From assembly GCA_026874595.1 (NCBI GenBank), contig CM049314.1, forward strand, positions 36,811,229 through 36,875,228: 64,000 nt of DNA. The letters run 5' to 3'. This document shows, in pieces, positions 37,221 through 50,270 of the stretch. The notes below the pieces were generated by a model that searched no databases, was not told the origin of the DNA, and was given only the letters and a program-made list of their open reading frames with translations. The translations under genes were made by a program, and so were the position numbers. Numbering within the stretch: the stretch's first letter is position 1; every line of letters begins with the position of its first letter. Origin of the DNA: Sipunculus nudus (Eukaryota; Annelida; Sipuncula; Golfingiida; Sipunculidae).

Positions 37221-37387
37221 ATATCTATTGCACACATTATTTCAGACATATCTTCTTTAAAGGGACATAACCAGGAGCAATATTATTTCTATATTTTTAC
37301 ACTTCAGTTAAGTTTTGATTTATACAAAAGTTTCCAAACAAAATCATCCCAACACAGTTTCATTTCCTCGCATACGACTGTTTAACA

Positions 37388-37439
37388 CCTTGTTATAGCC
37401 CTGTGTCTTGGTAAACAAGGTCTGTTTACCATAACAAGG
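37388..37439. repeat. Nested inverted repeat (potential cruciform)
   Basis: The outer arms CCTTGTTAT (37388-37396) and ATAACAAGG (37431-37439) match perfectly. The inner arms GGTAAAC (37410-37416) and GTTTACC (37424-37430) match perfectly around a 7-base loop. Confidence 0.75.
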
Positions 37440-37887
37440 CCGCGTGACTTGAGGTCTGATTAAGAGGGGTAACAGGCGGTGTTTCAATTCAATCAGGGCA
37501 TCATCCGATTTGCACGTGCTGTGGCTCCGCGCAGCATACGGCCCGACGCACTGTGCTAATGTTGACACCTGCGATCGCGCCCGGTTCACTGTTTTGAACA
37601 CTCTTTTACAGGAGTAAGCAAACGGTTTCAATGTAATATTTTGGCAGGCACAAATTTATTTTAAAGGGAAGGAGCAATTTTTCGTTTTAACTCAACATGC
37701 TTTATAGGTGATCAGGCCCCTTTAATATTCCTTGAACCAGTAGGGTTCTTTCCCTCATGCATATGGATCAAATCCTCTTCCTGTTTGTCGTATTTTTCAA
37801 TTTTAATTTAATTTTTCACCCATATGTAAACTAGTCCAGCACTAGCAAAAATGTGGGCCCTGTGTGGAATATTGTCCGACCACATCT

Positions 37888-37888
37888 A

Positions 37889-37919
<31 letters not shown>
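37888..37919. repeat. (TA)n microsatellite
   Basis: A short TA run directly following GACCACATCTAGTG. Confidence 0.85.
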
Positions 37920-37926
<7 letters not shown>

Positions 37927-38104
37927 TTAGGTTTATATGTAATAAATAATTAATACAGAGCATGAAATTCATATTGTAAAACCAATTATGAAAGATTCGG
38001 GTTGGTACCAGCTTTAGTAATTAACAGACGTGTTTCTTTTGAGTGTCGCACTACTATTGTCGGTTGCTTGCTTACAGCATATAGACTGAGGCTACCTTAC
38101 AGCA

Positions 38105-39300
38105 ATGGACGTCGGGTATCTTATCCATGGACTCGCCGCCAGCGTCATAGAGAATACGCATACTAGATACGAACTTATTCTGCGGACCTTTCCTAATCTG
38201 GAATTTGACATCATAGCCACTACAAGGTTAAAGCTTTATTTTCATCCAACCAACGCAGCCGAATTACGCCAATTAACAAACTTGTTGAAATAAAAGAAAA
38301 CAACTGGGTTCTCGACTATAACAGAGGAGACAACCGCTCAGAAACGACTCAGACGCCGACTTACGCCAACCCCGAAAAGAAATGAGGGATTATTTTCCCA
38401 ACGTTGTTCGAGGAGTACCAACTGATAGCTGATATCCTAGCCAAGCTCAAAGACACATCATTGAGACCCACCGCAGTTATCAGACTCTGAAATCTGAATG
38501 AAAAATCCGTTATGAGAGGTAAAATAATTTATGTCAGCCAAGCAGACGCCAGTGTGGTCCTTGACAAATGCATAGTCAACAGACCGGAACGCTGTTCAGT
38601 TGAGCCATATTCATCAGTGGAGGTCGCTTCCTGCGGGCGTTTTTCATACTTGGGACACAATAGTAGAGCGTGCCCGGAGCCAGCCAAGTGTTATAGATGT
38701 GGATCCAAGGACCATGCAACTAAACAATGCTTAGCCACTCAGTTTACATGTGCTTATTGTAATCAGAACCTTTCCTCTGCGTACAAGGGATGTGCCTATT
38801 AACACCGCTACAAGAAAAACTTGAGAGAAAAAACCACTACATAACCCGAGACACCAAACTTATACTCTTACGGAAACAACAGAGAATCCATTTGCACAGA
38901 CTTTTATTCAACAGAAAGCCAAGTTTTGCCAGACAGGTAAAGAGACATCCTGAACTGAGACAAGGACAGCAACTAGAAAACTAGTTGCTACCCAAACGAA
39001 ACCCGAGAAGACAACAAATAGTATTAGAACTCAGACATAAAAGATACCAACCACTACAGAACCGCAAATAGTTTCACCAACTCCGTCAGATGTCGCTCCA
39101 TTCGAGCAATCAAGGATAATACACAGCTATTTGAAAGACAATCAAATGTAGACTCAGTGGACATGGCAAACATTGGCCTCATCAGGGAATGTTTAACTTC
39201 AATAGAATGACACCAGAAGAAAGAAATAGACAGATAGAAGAAATGAAGGATGAGGAAGAAGAAGACGATCGGCCAGTTCCAGAACAAAGTTAATCCTTAA
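38105..39300 (+). pseudogene. Non-LTR retrotransposon ORF1 (zinc-knuckle) remnant
   Basis: Open pieces in different frames follow one another: 38105-38293, then ADILAKLKDTSLRPTAVIRL near 38430, then 38512-38802. The last has three CCHC-like knuckles: C-GRFSYLGHNSRAC (first Cys of the pair lost), CYRCGSKDHATKQC and CAYCNQNLSSAYKGC. That arrangement is typical of ORF1 of Jockey/CR1-like LINEs, with an RRM-like region ahead of it. The tail to about 39300 is Glu/Arg-rich. Several frame changes and stops show it is dead. No reverse-transcriptase ORF follows. Confidence 0.6.
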
Positions 39301-39309
39301 CCGAGAACC

Positions 39310-41530
39310 AGTAACCAAAAACCAGAACAAAAGAAACCAGCGGTACAGACCAAAAAAAAGAAAAAGACAGCCTTTCATGACTGAAAATGCACACGCATAT
39401 ATATTATAATTATAACATGCACACACATATATTTTATAATTATAACAGTCTATATAACACGATGGGGAGGGTTAGTTCCATTAGTACCATCCACCAGACG
39501 GAACCCCCCCACGGCTGTTATTAATCAAAATTAAAGACCTTTCGTCCATTGCATCCTTTGCGTGTGTCTATAATAACCGCCCACATCCATTTGCAGTTAA
39601 CGAAATCCGACAGTTATCCAACAGTTTGCATTGATATTACCTCGCCCATATACACATCTGTGATATAACGCCAAGATAGCTATAATCATTATTCATATCC
39701 ATGTTGCCATTTTATATTTAGATGGTCTGTTTACACAGTGTTGACAGTGTGTTATTGATTACACGAACTCTTGAAACGAAATTATTTCTTCATCCGAATT
39801 AAATCATGCATATTGACAATATTAGCAATTCCAAGATGCTTAAGCTAAACACATAATAACTGTTAAATATATTATATTGGTAATTTTATTTGCAAACTCA
39901 ACAAGCTTCAAACAGTAACCATATTCACACAACATCAGAAAATGCAAACAAATATTAAATGCAAAACCAATCTTTATTTTATTGTCTTATCACAAAAACA
40001 GTCTGCTTAAACAAAGCAGTATTACGAAGAAACGTTATAACGCCTGACACCGCCTTATCCTCGAACCATATTACATATGGCCGATAAAGGTATAATAACA
40101 AGTTAGCGACTAATTCCTTGTGGTCTCACAGAAGTGAATAAATTTGACACGGTTGTATGTTACAAGTTACTCTTAAATTCAATATTCGTTAAATATCTAA
40201 ACATGTACACAGGAACGCCCCTTATATTTTATGCAACTCTCATACAGAAAAGCAATACACATTTATTTGACAAAAAATATGTTACAATTAAACATATTAA
40301 TAAGTTAACTTGTGCACATGCTAAATAGTGCCTGCAATGATAAATCCTCCCTCTGATACGTAGAATGCTAAATAAAACAGTATGATATAAACACATAGTA
40401 GTAATTTTGTGTGAAAACATATCAGTTCCTAGAGTCAGACAATTCCTCATATATGGTGATTAATGTTTAAATGATTGAATGATTTATGATATACACCATT
40501 CCATACGTGGACTGAAACAGGCAACTATTTTGAATTTAGCAGTCGATAGAAAGAATCCGACTTTACTGATTTCGTATACGAATTACTCTGTTGACCCTCA
40601 ACATAAATCGGGATATCATATCATGCTTGAAAAAAAATCATCTTTTCGTTACATTCGTGAAAAAAATAATCAAATGTGATTTCTTTTTCAACAGTGGGCA
40701 TTTGGCTACTTTAAGGTACAAAGAGTTACCCTGTAAACATATGTTGTACAGACCATCAAAGAACCTGAGTACCGATTTCAGTCTTGGCAACTGAGTGCCA
40801 CCTCGTCTTTGGGACTCAGGGCGCATAGGCCTACTCCTGATATTGAGCTTTCAAACATAATAAACATATAGAGATCTTTCTTGGGCGTAGGAATACATTC
40901 TCCTCATAATGGTCCTCGGTAAGGGGTATCTGTCATAAAGAAGAATTTTGATTTACGTCTAAATAAAGCACAAACATTATAATAAACTTCCTCTTTGGAG
41001 GGAACGGGGGTACAGTAGGGCGGGGGTATATTGATTATGACTCTAAATCGTTGTCATGGAATCGCTCTGTGGCTACTACGCCTAAGCCTGTTTAGGTCTT
41101 GAAGTGTCTGGAACGCTGTCATGAAGTTAAGGGGCCATGTGCTTACACATTCCTTAAGGAACTGAAATGAAATTTCGCTGTCTAACTCGATCAATGGAAC
41201 TACGATGAAGTCTCCCGGGATACCTATAATAATTATGGTAATTTTTTTTGTATAAAATTTCACTCTGTTTATTCCCAAATTTGGGTCATGAGACTCATGA
41301 CAGCATCCTCAAGTCAGACTTGAATAACCTGGGACTGATTAATGTTGAAGGTGTCTCAACGGCTACAATATTACAGCATTGGAAAATACCCTCTTGCAGA
41401 TATCCTAGCAACTAAAGGCCAAGCAGTAAATGAAAACAGCTAGATGTATATAAACTTCTTGGGGGAAGTGATGCCATGCTGCCATGTCTTTGCAATACTC
41501 CCCCTATATGCCTCTTAGAAAGGCCTGGCA
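39310..41530. other. Non-coding sequence between the LINE relic and the NLR gene
   Basis: Short open frames only. A 74-codon - strand frame at 41054-41278 has ordinary protein-like composition but no motif. Nothing else is recognised. Confidence 0.35.
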
Positions 41531-41541
41531 CCTAACTTTTC

Positions 41542-43482
41542 TTATATATAACATATTTTGCCCATGGCCAGCTCCAACTGAGGGAGATCTTGCTTGAGCT
41601 GTCGCCTGTTTTTGTCAGTAACTTGTCCAGACAGATCATTGTCGTGAACCCACAGCTTCTTCAGTGATTTCATGTGTTTTGTAAAATTAACCACTTCTTC
41701 GAGTCCATTGCCGATCTTATTGCTGTGCACACAGATCTGTGTGAGATTTGGACACTGATCGCACTGCATCATAAGCTCTAGGAAGGCATTGGAATCACTT
41801 AACTTGCAAAAATCCATCCTAATAACCTGCAACGCTTTGAGACAGGAGAGACGCTGTGACAGATGTCGTACACTCTGGTCTGTTATGTCATTGTAGGACA
41901 AAACCAACATTTGAAGAGTCACTGGGAGACGGTCCATTAAAAGTGGCCAATCGGGAAAAACGCTCGTCGAGTGGTACAGCCCTCCACAAATACAATATTT
42001 TTATTGGAGGTGGCTGATTATGCAGGACTTGACATAGTGACCGCAGACCTAACGCTAACAGTGAGCCCCACTCAAACTTTAAGTCTGTGAGACGCACCAT
42101 ATTTAAAAGGGCCTGGGTCACGGCTGAATGTGCTGCAGAGTGGAAGCCCCTATCACATGCGGTGAAATGAGTGACATTAGAAAAATCTTCCGAGAAATAT
42201 CGTTCATATAAGCCCACTGAGTAATCAGTATTGAACTCTATGAAAACGTGAGGTGGCAACTTCAGTTTAGCGTTCATGTTATTGGATAGGAATCTGAGCT
42301 GTAACATTGAAAATATTCTAGACTTTTCTTCGGCTGAAACATTGATAACTTCATCAATTTCCTTTCTTATCGCTTCGCAACCAAGCCCGCTAATGAATCT
42401 GTGAACCATTTCATATTCCTGGAAAGCCTTAACTGGGGAGGAAATTTTCATCAGCAACTCCTTTTGTTTTGATGCGCCACAATTTACAATGAAGTAAACC
42501 AAGAAGAATTCCTGGACAGTTTAATGAGGGAAAACAACAATATCTTCACCCTTTATGTTGCTTTCTTTTTCAAAGATGCCCAGCTCCCAAGCAGTCTCTC
42601 CTATTTTGTTAATCATATCTCTGAACATGAACTTTACCTGAAGGTGGTTCTCATTTAGTCCTTCTGTACAAAACTCCCCTATTTGCATGAGAGGTCTGTG
42701 GTATTTATCAAATATATTCTGAGGTAGTGACCTCTCAGAATGTTTCACAACCTTTTTTTCGTAACGTCCACAAACATAATCCACAAATTGTAAAAAGAAA
42801 ACTTTAAGGGAATCAGAGAGATAACCTTTGTGTGTCCAGAGGTTACACATTAGGAGTAAGTTGGCAGGAAGGCGCCTGAGGTGTCATAGTCCATCTGACC
42901 TTTTTATCTTAGCCAGGAGATGGCCCACCTGATTTTATAAACATTCTGGAAGAAATTGTTAATATACAAAGAAACCCCTACAGGGTTAAACCCTTTTAGT
43001 AAAATATGATTGTCAGCAAGTACGGTTTTCTCTCCACGTGTGGGAAATCATAAGAAGGTGAATGCCTAGAAGTAATGAATAGGGTTGATTCTTTGAATAT
43101 TTTTCTATGTGCAATGTTTGTAATATCATAAGAGGTACACTCTGTGTATTCATCATACCCCTCTAAGACAATCAATGTGTCTTTAAGGGATTGCTGGATT
43201 GTACTGTACAACAAGGAGGCGGTTTCAGACTATACACAATATTGATATTCTATGACATCTTGTAGTTTCATACCTTCCTTAAAATATCTTAAAAGAATAA
43301 GAAGAACATATTTAAATTTAGAATACACAGATTCTTCTTGTACTGACACCTCAAATTTCCTGTCCAACCATCTTCTCTTAACCAGACCACTCCACTTTAC
43401 AACCAGCATCGAACCAATGTTGATTTACCAGAACCAGCCGGACCTTGTAGAAACACATACCCTACTTCTATTTCGCCTTCGC
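41542..43482 (-). pseudogene. NACHT-LRR body of an NLR gene, multiply disabled (copy A)
   Basis: The exon opens after acceptor TTTCTCAG (AG at 43484-43483). It reads YVFLQGPAGSGKSTLV: Walker A at about 43446-43417. LIVLEGYDEYTE (Walker B, about 43177-43142) and STLFITSRHSP (sensor 1) follow, then the NACHT-associated helical region (42521-42850 frame), winged-helix-like sequence (41888-42502) and LRRs (LQMLVLSYNDIT, LTQICVHSNKIG, LKKLWVHDNDLSG; 41542-41937). Breaks: a frameshift just after Walker A (about 43410), TAG at 43230-43232, a frameshift near 42935, TGA at 42884-42886, TAA at 42521-42523, and a frameshift near 41985. NLRs are cytosolic NTPase sensors. This copy cannot make one intact protein. 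Confidence 0.85.
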
Positions 43483-44041
43483 CTGAGAAATGTAATTCAA
43501 AATAAAGAAATACTATAAATCGCATTGTATGTATAGTGTGATGATATTGATTAGGTTAGAATTTTTTATATTGTTTACATTGCTTTTATGACCATACTAG
43601 TGAATAGTAAATATATTGTTCAAGTTAATAACTTAAATTGTTGATTTAAAAAAACTCTTTTTAACAAATCTTTCCCGTTTTATATCATTATAATTATAAA
43701 AATTCTTGGGGTTTAATGTATATCTGATATTAATTACATTTACTCCTCTCTCATTTTATTCTCTATGATATACTGGGATTATGGTCAATGCAATGCATTC
43801 ATCACAAATTCTACAGCAGAGCCACTAAAATAATACATATATATTATATGGCATTATTGATTATATTGGTAATTATTTGTTATATATATTAATTAAATCA
43901 TATATGATGTATGACATTTATTCAAAGTTCATCTTAACATGTACCGTGAACATATCAGAATAATTTCCGAGGCTGGCTAGGCTTTCATTCTTAAATGAAT
44001 GGCCTTTACTTTTGGCCCATATAAGGTCTGCAAAATTTCAC

Positions 44042-44149
44042 CAATGGCCGCAAAGCGTTTGTCTTGAGCCCATGTCCATGTCTCCACATCGCAACACCTT
44101 CGCAGTAAGGAATGTCTCATTGTTAACTGAATATTTCTGAAGGTATCGT
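44042..44149 (-). CDS. NLR copy A, exon before NACHT (proposed)
   Basis: 108 nt between acceptor TTTCAG (44151-44150) and donor GTGAAA. It begins in phase with one base from the exon at 44484 (giving Asp) and leaves one base that completes Gly with the GC opening the NACHT exon. The reading is DTFRNIQLTMRHSLLRR and on through WTWAQDKRFAAI. Phase agreement on both sides is the main support. The family match is weak, and an alternative donor at 44009 exists but breaks the phase. Confidence 0.45.
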
Positions 44150-44483
44150 CTGAAATTTAACATTACAATTACAGACGTGTTTCATTGATTCTCGGTTAAA
44201 ATTCCGAAACTAAATATTGTTTATTAATGGGTTAAATTCATGCTTCATTTATACATTTGATGATATAAAATAAGCTTCAGTAAAATGTGTAAACTATATT
44301 TAGGTGATAAAGTAGGAATACGTAAATGTGAATATATTTGAGAACTATTTATAAAGGCCTTCTTTACTGGTTATACCTTAACATATTAAGTCTACAAAAT
44401 AGATATTGCTCAATAATAAACAATTCAGTTCCAGATAAATACTAATCCTATTCTTCCAAATGTTTGACTGTGGAATCTCTCAC

Positions 44484-44532
44484 CTGAGGAAGAATCGTAA
44501 TAACTAGACCCGTCCCTTGTAATTGCTGAATC
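44484..44532 (-). CDS. NLR copy A, small linker exon (proposed)
   Basis: 49 nt between acceptor CTTGTAG (AG at 44534-44533) and donor GTGAGA (44483 leftward). It reads DSAITRDGSSYYDSSS in the phase set by the CARD exon 2 and hands one base to the exon at 44149. It is Ser/Tyr-rich, as expected of a linker. It is short, so confidence is limited. Confidence 0.4.
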
Positions 44533-45225
44533 CTACAAGTATTAAACAAAATGAATCAAATACCCAGAGGATTATCGGGTGTCAGGTAAGATGTATGTTC
44601 ATAAATAGTTGCACAATGGTTATTGGAACTTGCACTTTTAAGACTTTTCTTTCTCCACATGTCACACATAAATCGGACGATATCAGACCATTGTCATGTA
44701 AATCCATTATTCCTACAACCTCTAGAAAATGCTTTTAGTATTCTATCTTTAGTCTCTTGAAGAAGATGTATATATCTATATTTTAAGGAATGTAGGTAGA
44801 ATCAACTAAGTTTAAAATTGAAACAAATTCATATATACGGGGTGCATTACCAAGATAAAGGTTTTTATGCGGACTAAAATGGTCGAAATCAATCCTGTTT
44901 AATGCACGTGTTTAGTGTGTGACTTGTGCCCTGCAAACGCGTGACCGTCATAGAGTGATTTCAAAGGACATTTTCTCATAGATTATATTAGGTCTATATA
45001 TGTATATATGTGACTACTTCAGTTTTTGTCCATCAATGTATATAACCTTTAACATAACAATTCTAATTAATTACGAATGTGTTATTACCAAGGGGAGGGG
45101 CGATGTTTGCAAAATGTTTGTCTCTCAGTATGGCGACATTCTGATGCTAACGTATTTACAAAGTATCTTAATTTCTATGAAGACATAACTATTGTGGAAT
45201 TCATTATTAACATTTAGTATCTTAC

Positions 45226-45369
45226 CTGACGAAGCTCCAGCAGGGCCACAAGATGAGCTTGACCTGTTTGATCTAAAGCTTCCAAGAAACGGAGATAGCA
45301 GTCATCCGACCTTTTCTTCAAAGATTGCACTAAATCAAACACCTGTTCATCATCAGCGCGGTCCCTTCC
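45226..45369 (-). CDS. NLR copy A, CARD exon 2
   Basis: 144 nt, phase 0 at both ends, acceptor CGTTACAG and donor GTAAGA. It reads GRDRADDEQVFDLVQSLKKR, then LRFLEALDQTGQAHLVALLE. This is the second half of a CARD: helices 4-6 with the ...F..L..L....H..L...L pattern. It is fully open. Confidence 0.75.
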
Positions 45370-45686
45370 CTGTAACGATACTCCAATGTTTAAGTAGATT
45401 CAAATTTTACTCATGCTTTTTTAATGAACGCAATTCTTTCACCAGGTAATTTTAATTTGTTTTCTGCTGTTTAACACTTATTACCACTTACATAAATTTT
45501 AGTTTACACAAACCGAATGAAACAGTCTCGTAACCCATAATTTATTGTTATCCACCCCCCACCCCCAATATTTCCACTTCTAATATTTTATTACACAGAG
45601 AAACGTAACCGCCTGCATTATTTCCCACTACATCTTATAGGACCTGTAATGTTTAATGCCACCAGGTATCTCAATCTGTATCTAAC

Positions 45687-45851
45687 CCTTATAGTCTCTA
45701 CTTCACTGTCGGTCAGCACCAAAAGGCTCAAAAGAATCGCCCAAAAGCTGGCAGTTATGTTCATGCCAGTCATCAATGTGGGCAGATTTCTAGTCAACGC
45801 CTCCTTGTGTTCTTCCGTCATCACTGGTTTTTTAGTTTCTTTGCTGGCCAT
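45687..45851 (-). CDS. NLR copy A, CARD exon 1 (start of gene)
   Basis: 55 codons from ATG at 45851 to a proposed donor GTTAGA (45686 leftward). It reads MTEEHKEAL, RNLPTLMTGMNI and LLVLTDSEVETIR from residue 11 on: the first half of a CARD, with the usual I/L pattern and the ...VLT..E.E.I motif. Joined in phase 0 to exon 2 it gives a 103-residue CARD. CARDs recruit partner proteins through CARD-CARD contacts, and CARD-NACHT-LRR is a known NLR layout. The CARD part is undamaged while the NACHT-LRR part downstream is broken. No promoter motif was identified. Confidence 0.75.
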
Positions 45852-45859
45852 TTTCCTTC

Positions 45860-47090
45860 AAATTTAAAAAGACATTTATCAGTATTATTGAAACTTTGAA
45901 ATAACACTTAAACAAATTGTCAATGCAATCGCAGGTGTAGTAGATTTTGTTTTGATTTTTAGCTTGGGAACCTTAAGTTGTTATAAAACTACATCAAAAC
46001 TTAGATGGACAAGTGACGCCATCTATGTAGATATGTGTCAACTATTAACATAGATGTACAATCTAATATACCATATCTCGTTTTAAACAGAATGGAGATT
46101 TCTTAAAAAACATTTAACATGGAGACTTACCCAAAATGCAAAAATAGGGTCATTCCCTGGAAACTTTCATCTTTGTTAGAATTAAACCTGAACAAACGTT
46201 ACGAAATGCAGGTAACTCTCAGGTTCCAACTCTTCGTTAGTGATACTGAAGAATACTGTCTTAATAAACTGACTTTTTCGCATATATCGATTAAGTAATA
46301 AATGTCTTCATAAACTAGATGTCAGATATATAAAAGACGTTCGACGGCCTATCGGGCTGTTCAACACACTACGCCTAAAAGGATAGAAAGGAAGGTAGTG
46401 TCGCTACATAATACCGAAGTAAGTCTGTAAGGGAATCATGGGAAATATCAGGATATTGTATTTATCACACATGGCAGCTATAATAATAACCTGGGTATAC
46501 CACTACACATAAAACGCATTTGATAAAGCTCATTACTCGGACTCTTGCATCAGACTGAGTATGGACTTTGATACTAGGCTCGCAAGGGCCTTTACTGTAA
46601 ACTCAGCTAGCTGTGTAGAGACACATCACATTTATGATAAATATTGTAACTCAGTGATAGATCAAGCGACCGGCAATCGGAAGATCATGGATATTTTTAC
46701 CATTAGCTGTGAACCAACGTTTCCGTCTATTCCTGTTACTTTTCTCAATAAAAATGAACCAGCATAGCTTTTACATCTTTATATTACATCTCTGTATAAT
46801 ATATGCCGCACACATTAAAAGGCAACCAGTTCCTCCTGGTACATGCAAAGTGGCTGTGCCGACAAATGTAGTGGGTAGCAATCCACTGATACACAGATAC
46901 AGCTTTCAGGAATGTTCAAAATGTTGACTAAATTATCCGGCTGGGTTGGTGTAATTACATTTATCAGAAAAGTGTTTACTTTATCAAGTAACAGTACTTA
47001 CGAATAAAAAAAAAATGGCGTGCACCGTCAAGATACCGATTTCTGAGCTGACAGTATCCAATCAGGCAGAATAAACAAATAGAGATTATA
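45860..47090. other. Non-coding sequence upstream of the NLR copy A
   Basis: No coding exon or repeat boundary is recognised. Any promoter of the CARD-NLR gene would be in the first few hundred bases. Confidence 0.35.
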
Positions 47091-47099
47091 AGTAAAGAG

Positions 47100-47560
47100 T
47101 TCCTGCTGATTTAATCAATAAAGCTGATAATGCGAGCAAAGCTTTTATTCAAATCGATGTACTCAAAGAGTGAAAAGTTATTATACAGAATAACACAAAT
47201 ATAACAAAGGCATTACAAAGTGCAGGAGAAATCAAAAGTCAGTGTCATTTTATCTTAAAACCCCATGTCCCTTCTGTTTAGAATTAATAAATCCTACATA
47301 TTGATTAATTATCAGTGCAACAATATCAAGAAGTCTCCTCATAGGAGAAACAGGCGATGTATAAATGAATTATAAAGGTACATTTTATTTGTTAAATTAT
47401 ATATAAACGTATTTAAAGTCATTTATATTCAATGCCATATTTATTATTATATATTAATTTTATATGATTATATATTAATATTCAAATAACCATGTTCAGG
47501 AGATGGTTAATTGGACCTATACATGCAAAGGTAAGTTTGTGTCTCCACTTGTCGTACAAT
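47100..47560 (-). repeat. Dispersed 3'-end-like module, copy 2
   Basis: It aligns with 58330-58770: GCGAGCAAAGCTTTTATTCAAA versus the GTAAGCGAATCTTTTATTAAA text, ACAGGC.ATGTATA, and GTGTCTCCA....TCGT. On the - strand it contains AATAAA (47149-47144). It lies downstream of NLR fragment B1 and may be its old 3' end. Confidence 0.5.
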
Positions 47561-47569
47561 AACTTTTAA

Positions 47570-48230
47570 AATCAATCCATGAAAATAGTTTTTCTTCGTG
47601 TTTTATGCGATTCTTTTGGTTATTCATGCGTAATATCATTCTGAGCGTATCATACGTGACAGTTAAATACCTCTAAAGCCTTATGATTTTACATTGAAGA
47701 ATGCTGCTTGCTATGTATTAGATTATTTGGATTGCTTCGTTATTATCATGTCAACTGAAACGTAGAAATAGCTTTATTACAACTCTTTTAGCTTATTATA
47801 TACATTATTACCTATTGAGACAGATGGGCTTTGAGAGAAAACCTAGATACAAAAGAGGTTTAACTCAAGTGGGTTTTATATGATTTTTTTTTTTTAATAT
47901 TTTGAATGGAGCTTGAAATTTTGTTTACACATATATCTGCATTCCGACAATTTGTTAATGGTTTTACTGTATTTTATGATAACATGAATATTTCTTTCTT
48001 TCATTGATGTTAGAATGTTCCTGGACTTGGTACAATCCTTATTCTTGATTAAATTAGTTACGTCGCTCGTGCCTGTAATCCTTGTCTAGATTTAATACAT
48101 GTGACTTTCTTTTCTTTAAAGGATAGGTCCATGGCCTGTAGGTGGCACTTTCTATTGCATGCAGATGAAGGTATCCATATGATAAGAATGATATGTTTAT
48201 TATTAAGTCTTCTGGATTTCAGTTTTTTAT
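47570..48230. other. AT-rich non-coding sequence
   Basis: Nothing recognisable. Confidence 0.4.
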
Positions 48231-48239
48231 GCCAAGGTT

Positions 48240-48408
48240 AGGAATAATCCAGAAGTCATAACCTGCCGTTAAGACATTAGAGCGAATCTCTGAGGTTCTA
48301 CAACGAGTTTCCCCATTATGCCAATGATCGAGGCACTTGCGCGGTTCGAACCGGGGACCTTCAGCTGCGAAGTCCAACGCCTTATCTACTAGGCTACGTC
48401 CTACCCCT
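48240..48408 (-). mobile_element. tRNA-Arg-like SINE
   Basis: From 48408 leftward: GTAGGACGTAGCCTAGTAGA (A box), an anticodon region GGACTTCGCAGC with TCG in the loop position, and GGTTCGAACC (B box, 48350-48341). The T stem does not pair properly, so it is not a working tRNA. A body with CAGAGATTCGCTCTAATG and a tail near 48240 follow. Confidence 0.65.
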
Positions 48409-48419
48409 TGACTTTATTG

Positions 48420-50270
48420 GTTTCTTCATTCCACACATAAACTTAGTCCCCAACTGTCCCTCTGAAAGATATGTGAATTTGATTTCTTGACTTACGTCTT
48501 TACTAATTCTAGTATAGTTTCTCTTAATTGTATTTTTATAACTTGCCTTGGTTTTTCTGGAGTATGCCAAGTCATTCCATGTGCACGTTCTGTCCGAATC
48601 TCGCTTTCTCTGCCCTTTAAGTTCATTTCATCTTTCATTACACTTTTCCTCTTGGATCACAGTCTAACCATTTCCCCCTGAATACCAAAGAACAAGCATT
48701 TTCTTTTTTCTATTATTCCTCCAGTTAGTTCTTTAATATTACCAGTTATTGATCGGACAACATCTGGAACATTTTTCGTTTAATTCAAGATCACAATTAT
48801 GTGCTAAAAAAGTTCTAGCAATCGAGTCTAATCCAGTAGATCCCCTATTATTGCTCACCTGTTGTTGCCCGGTAATTTGTGTGGTGTGTCACCCCCCTCT
48901 GTCCCGGCTCTTACAGGTCCAAGCACGTTAACATGATGGTCATTTTTGGGTGGCCGTATTTGTAAAATTCTGACGGTCAAATTTACAAGCACATACATAA
49001 CATGCCTACATTTATATTTACATCTTGAACAGAATTTCTAAACCTATGTTGTTTTCGTGTCCTGTTTGGCATACATGTATTAATAATTGAAGTATTAGCA
49101 TAAGCATGTGCACACGATAAAAAAAATTGAAGTTAAAAGGGCTAAGTATTATGTTACAGGCTCAGTCCCTTCTTTATAGAAATGTTAAAACATGTTTTAT
49201 TTAACATATCAAAGCAGCTTCCAAAGCAAATTTTATCAATAAATTCACAAATAACATATGTTTTATTCAAAATTTTGCAAGACAGTCGAGTGATGACTAG
49301 GAATTCCCCTAGGATCTGGGGGCCTTGTTTTGGGTGATAATAGGGGAATAAGATGGTTCTACGTACAATACATTCAACATCATGAGTGTATCCTTCTATA
49401 AAATTACTGTAGCCCTTCTACCGTGAATTCTTATAGTTTCAGTAGCCCATTTCCCCACGCTTTTTTTTTTGGCTAATTGTTGATAAATGTCCCAGGTTAC
49501 TATGATGGTGTTTGTATTACAAGCCTGAGTTCAACATGACCGCTCCATGAATAGGGATTTTTAACGTTTGTATATTTGATATAAAATAAAACTTATTAGA
49601 TGGACAAAAAAATAGTGAGCATGATTTTATGATGGAGTTGTATTAATATATGAACATAATTTCTTTTCTTTCATAACAGCTCATATTGCAAAATTTATAT
49701 GCAATGCCTGCCTGTATCAGAAACCAAAGACAATTTTATAATATAAAGGATATTATTTTGTGATATTTAATATATATATATATGTGTGTGTATCTAATTA
49801 TACAACTTAGTGTCATTCCTGAAGAAATGGTCGGGCCAATTATGTTCCAGTTTTGAATATTGACGCATTTATGGCGTACGCCAGGAACATTATTTCAATC
49901 ATAGAAAATGTATGATGAAAACCAAAAACTATCCATACACAGTTATTTGTCAGGTGTTTGACAGTCCTAGAGCTATTCTAGAACTTGAGTAATATGAAAA
50001 CGTCATTGTTGAACCTACAATTGATCCAAGATCAGGATGCATTGCAAATTTTACAGAAATAAATGCAATACGGTTTGAGATATGGGAGCATTTTACGACA
50101 TTTTGTATAATATTTAGTGAAACATATTCTGTTATTTAGATTTTTTTTAAATAATATTATAACATACTGACCGAGTTAAAGGTTTAAATGAGACACGATA
50201 TTTCGGTTTTTGGAACTGGGCAGGTCAGACAAAAGCCCATCATAATTCAGTTTACGTGTAGTCCAAAGAC
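48420..50270. other. Non-coding sequence
   Basis: Short open frames without motifs. A short TA/GT repeat is at 49768-49792. Confidence 0.4.

Noticed and set aside
44523-44738. 71-codon + strand frame containing a GTAAGA donor-like site
   Set aside because: It lies antisense to the proposed NLR linker exon and has no matching acceptor or domain.
48341-48408. Possible tRNA-Arg(TCG) gene
   Set aside because: The A and B boxes are good but the T stem and acceptor stem do not pair, and a SINE-like body follows.
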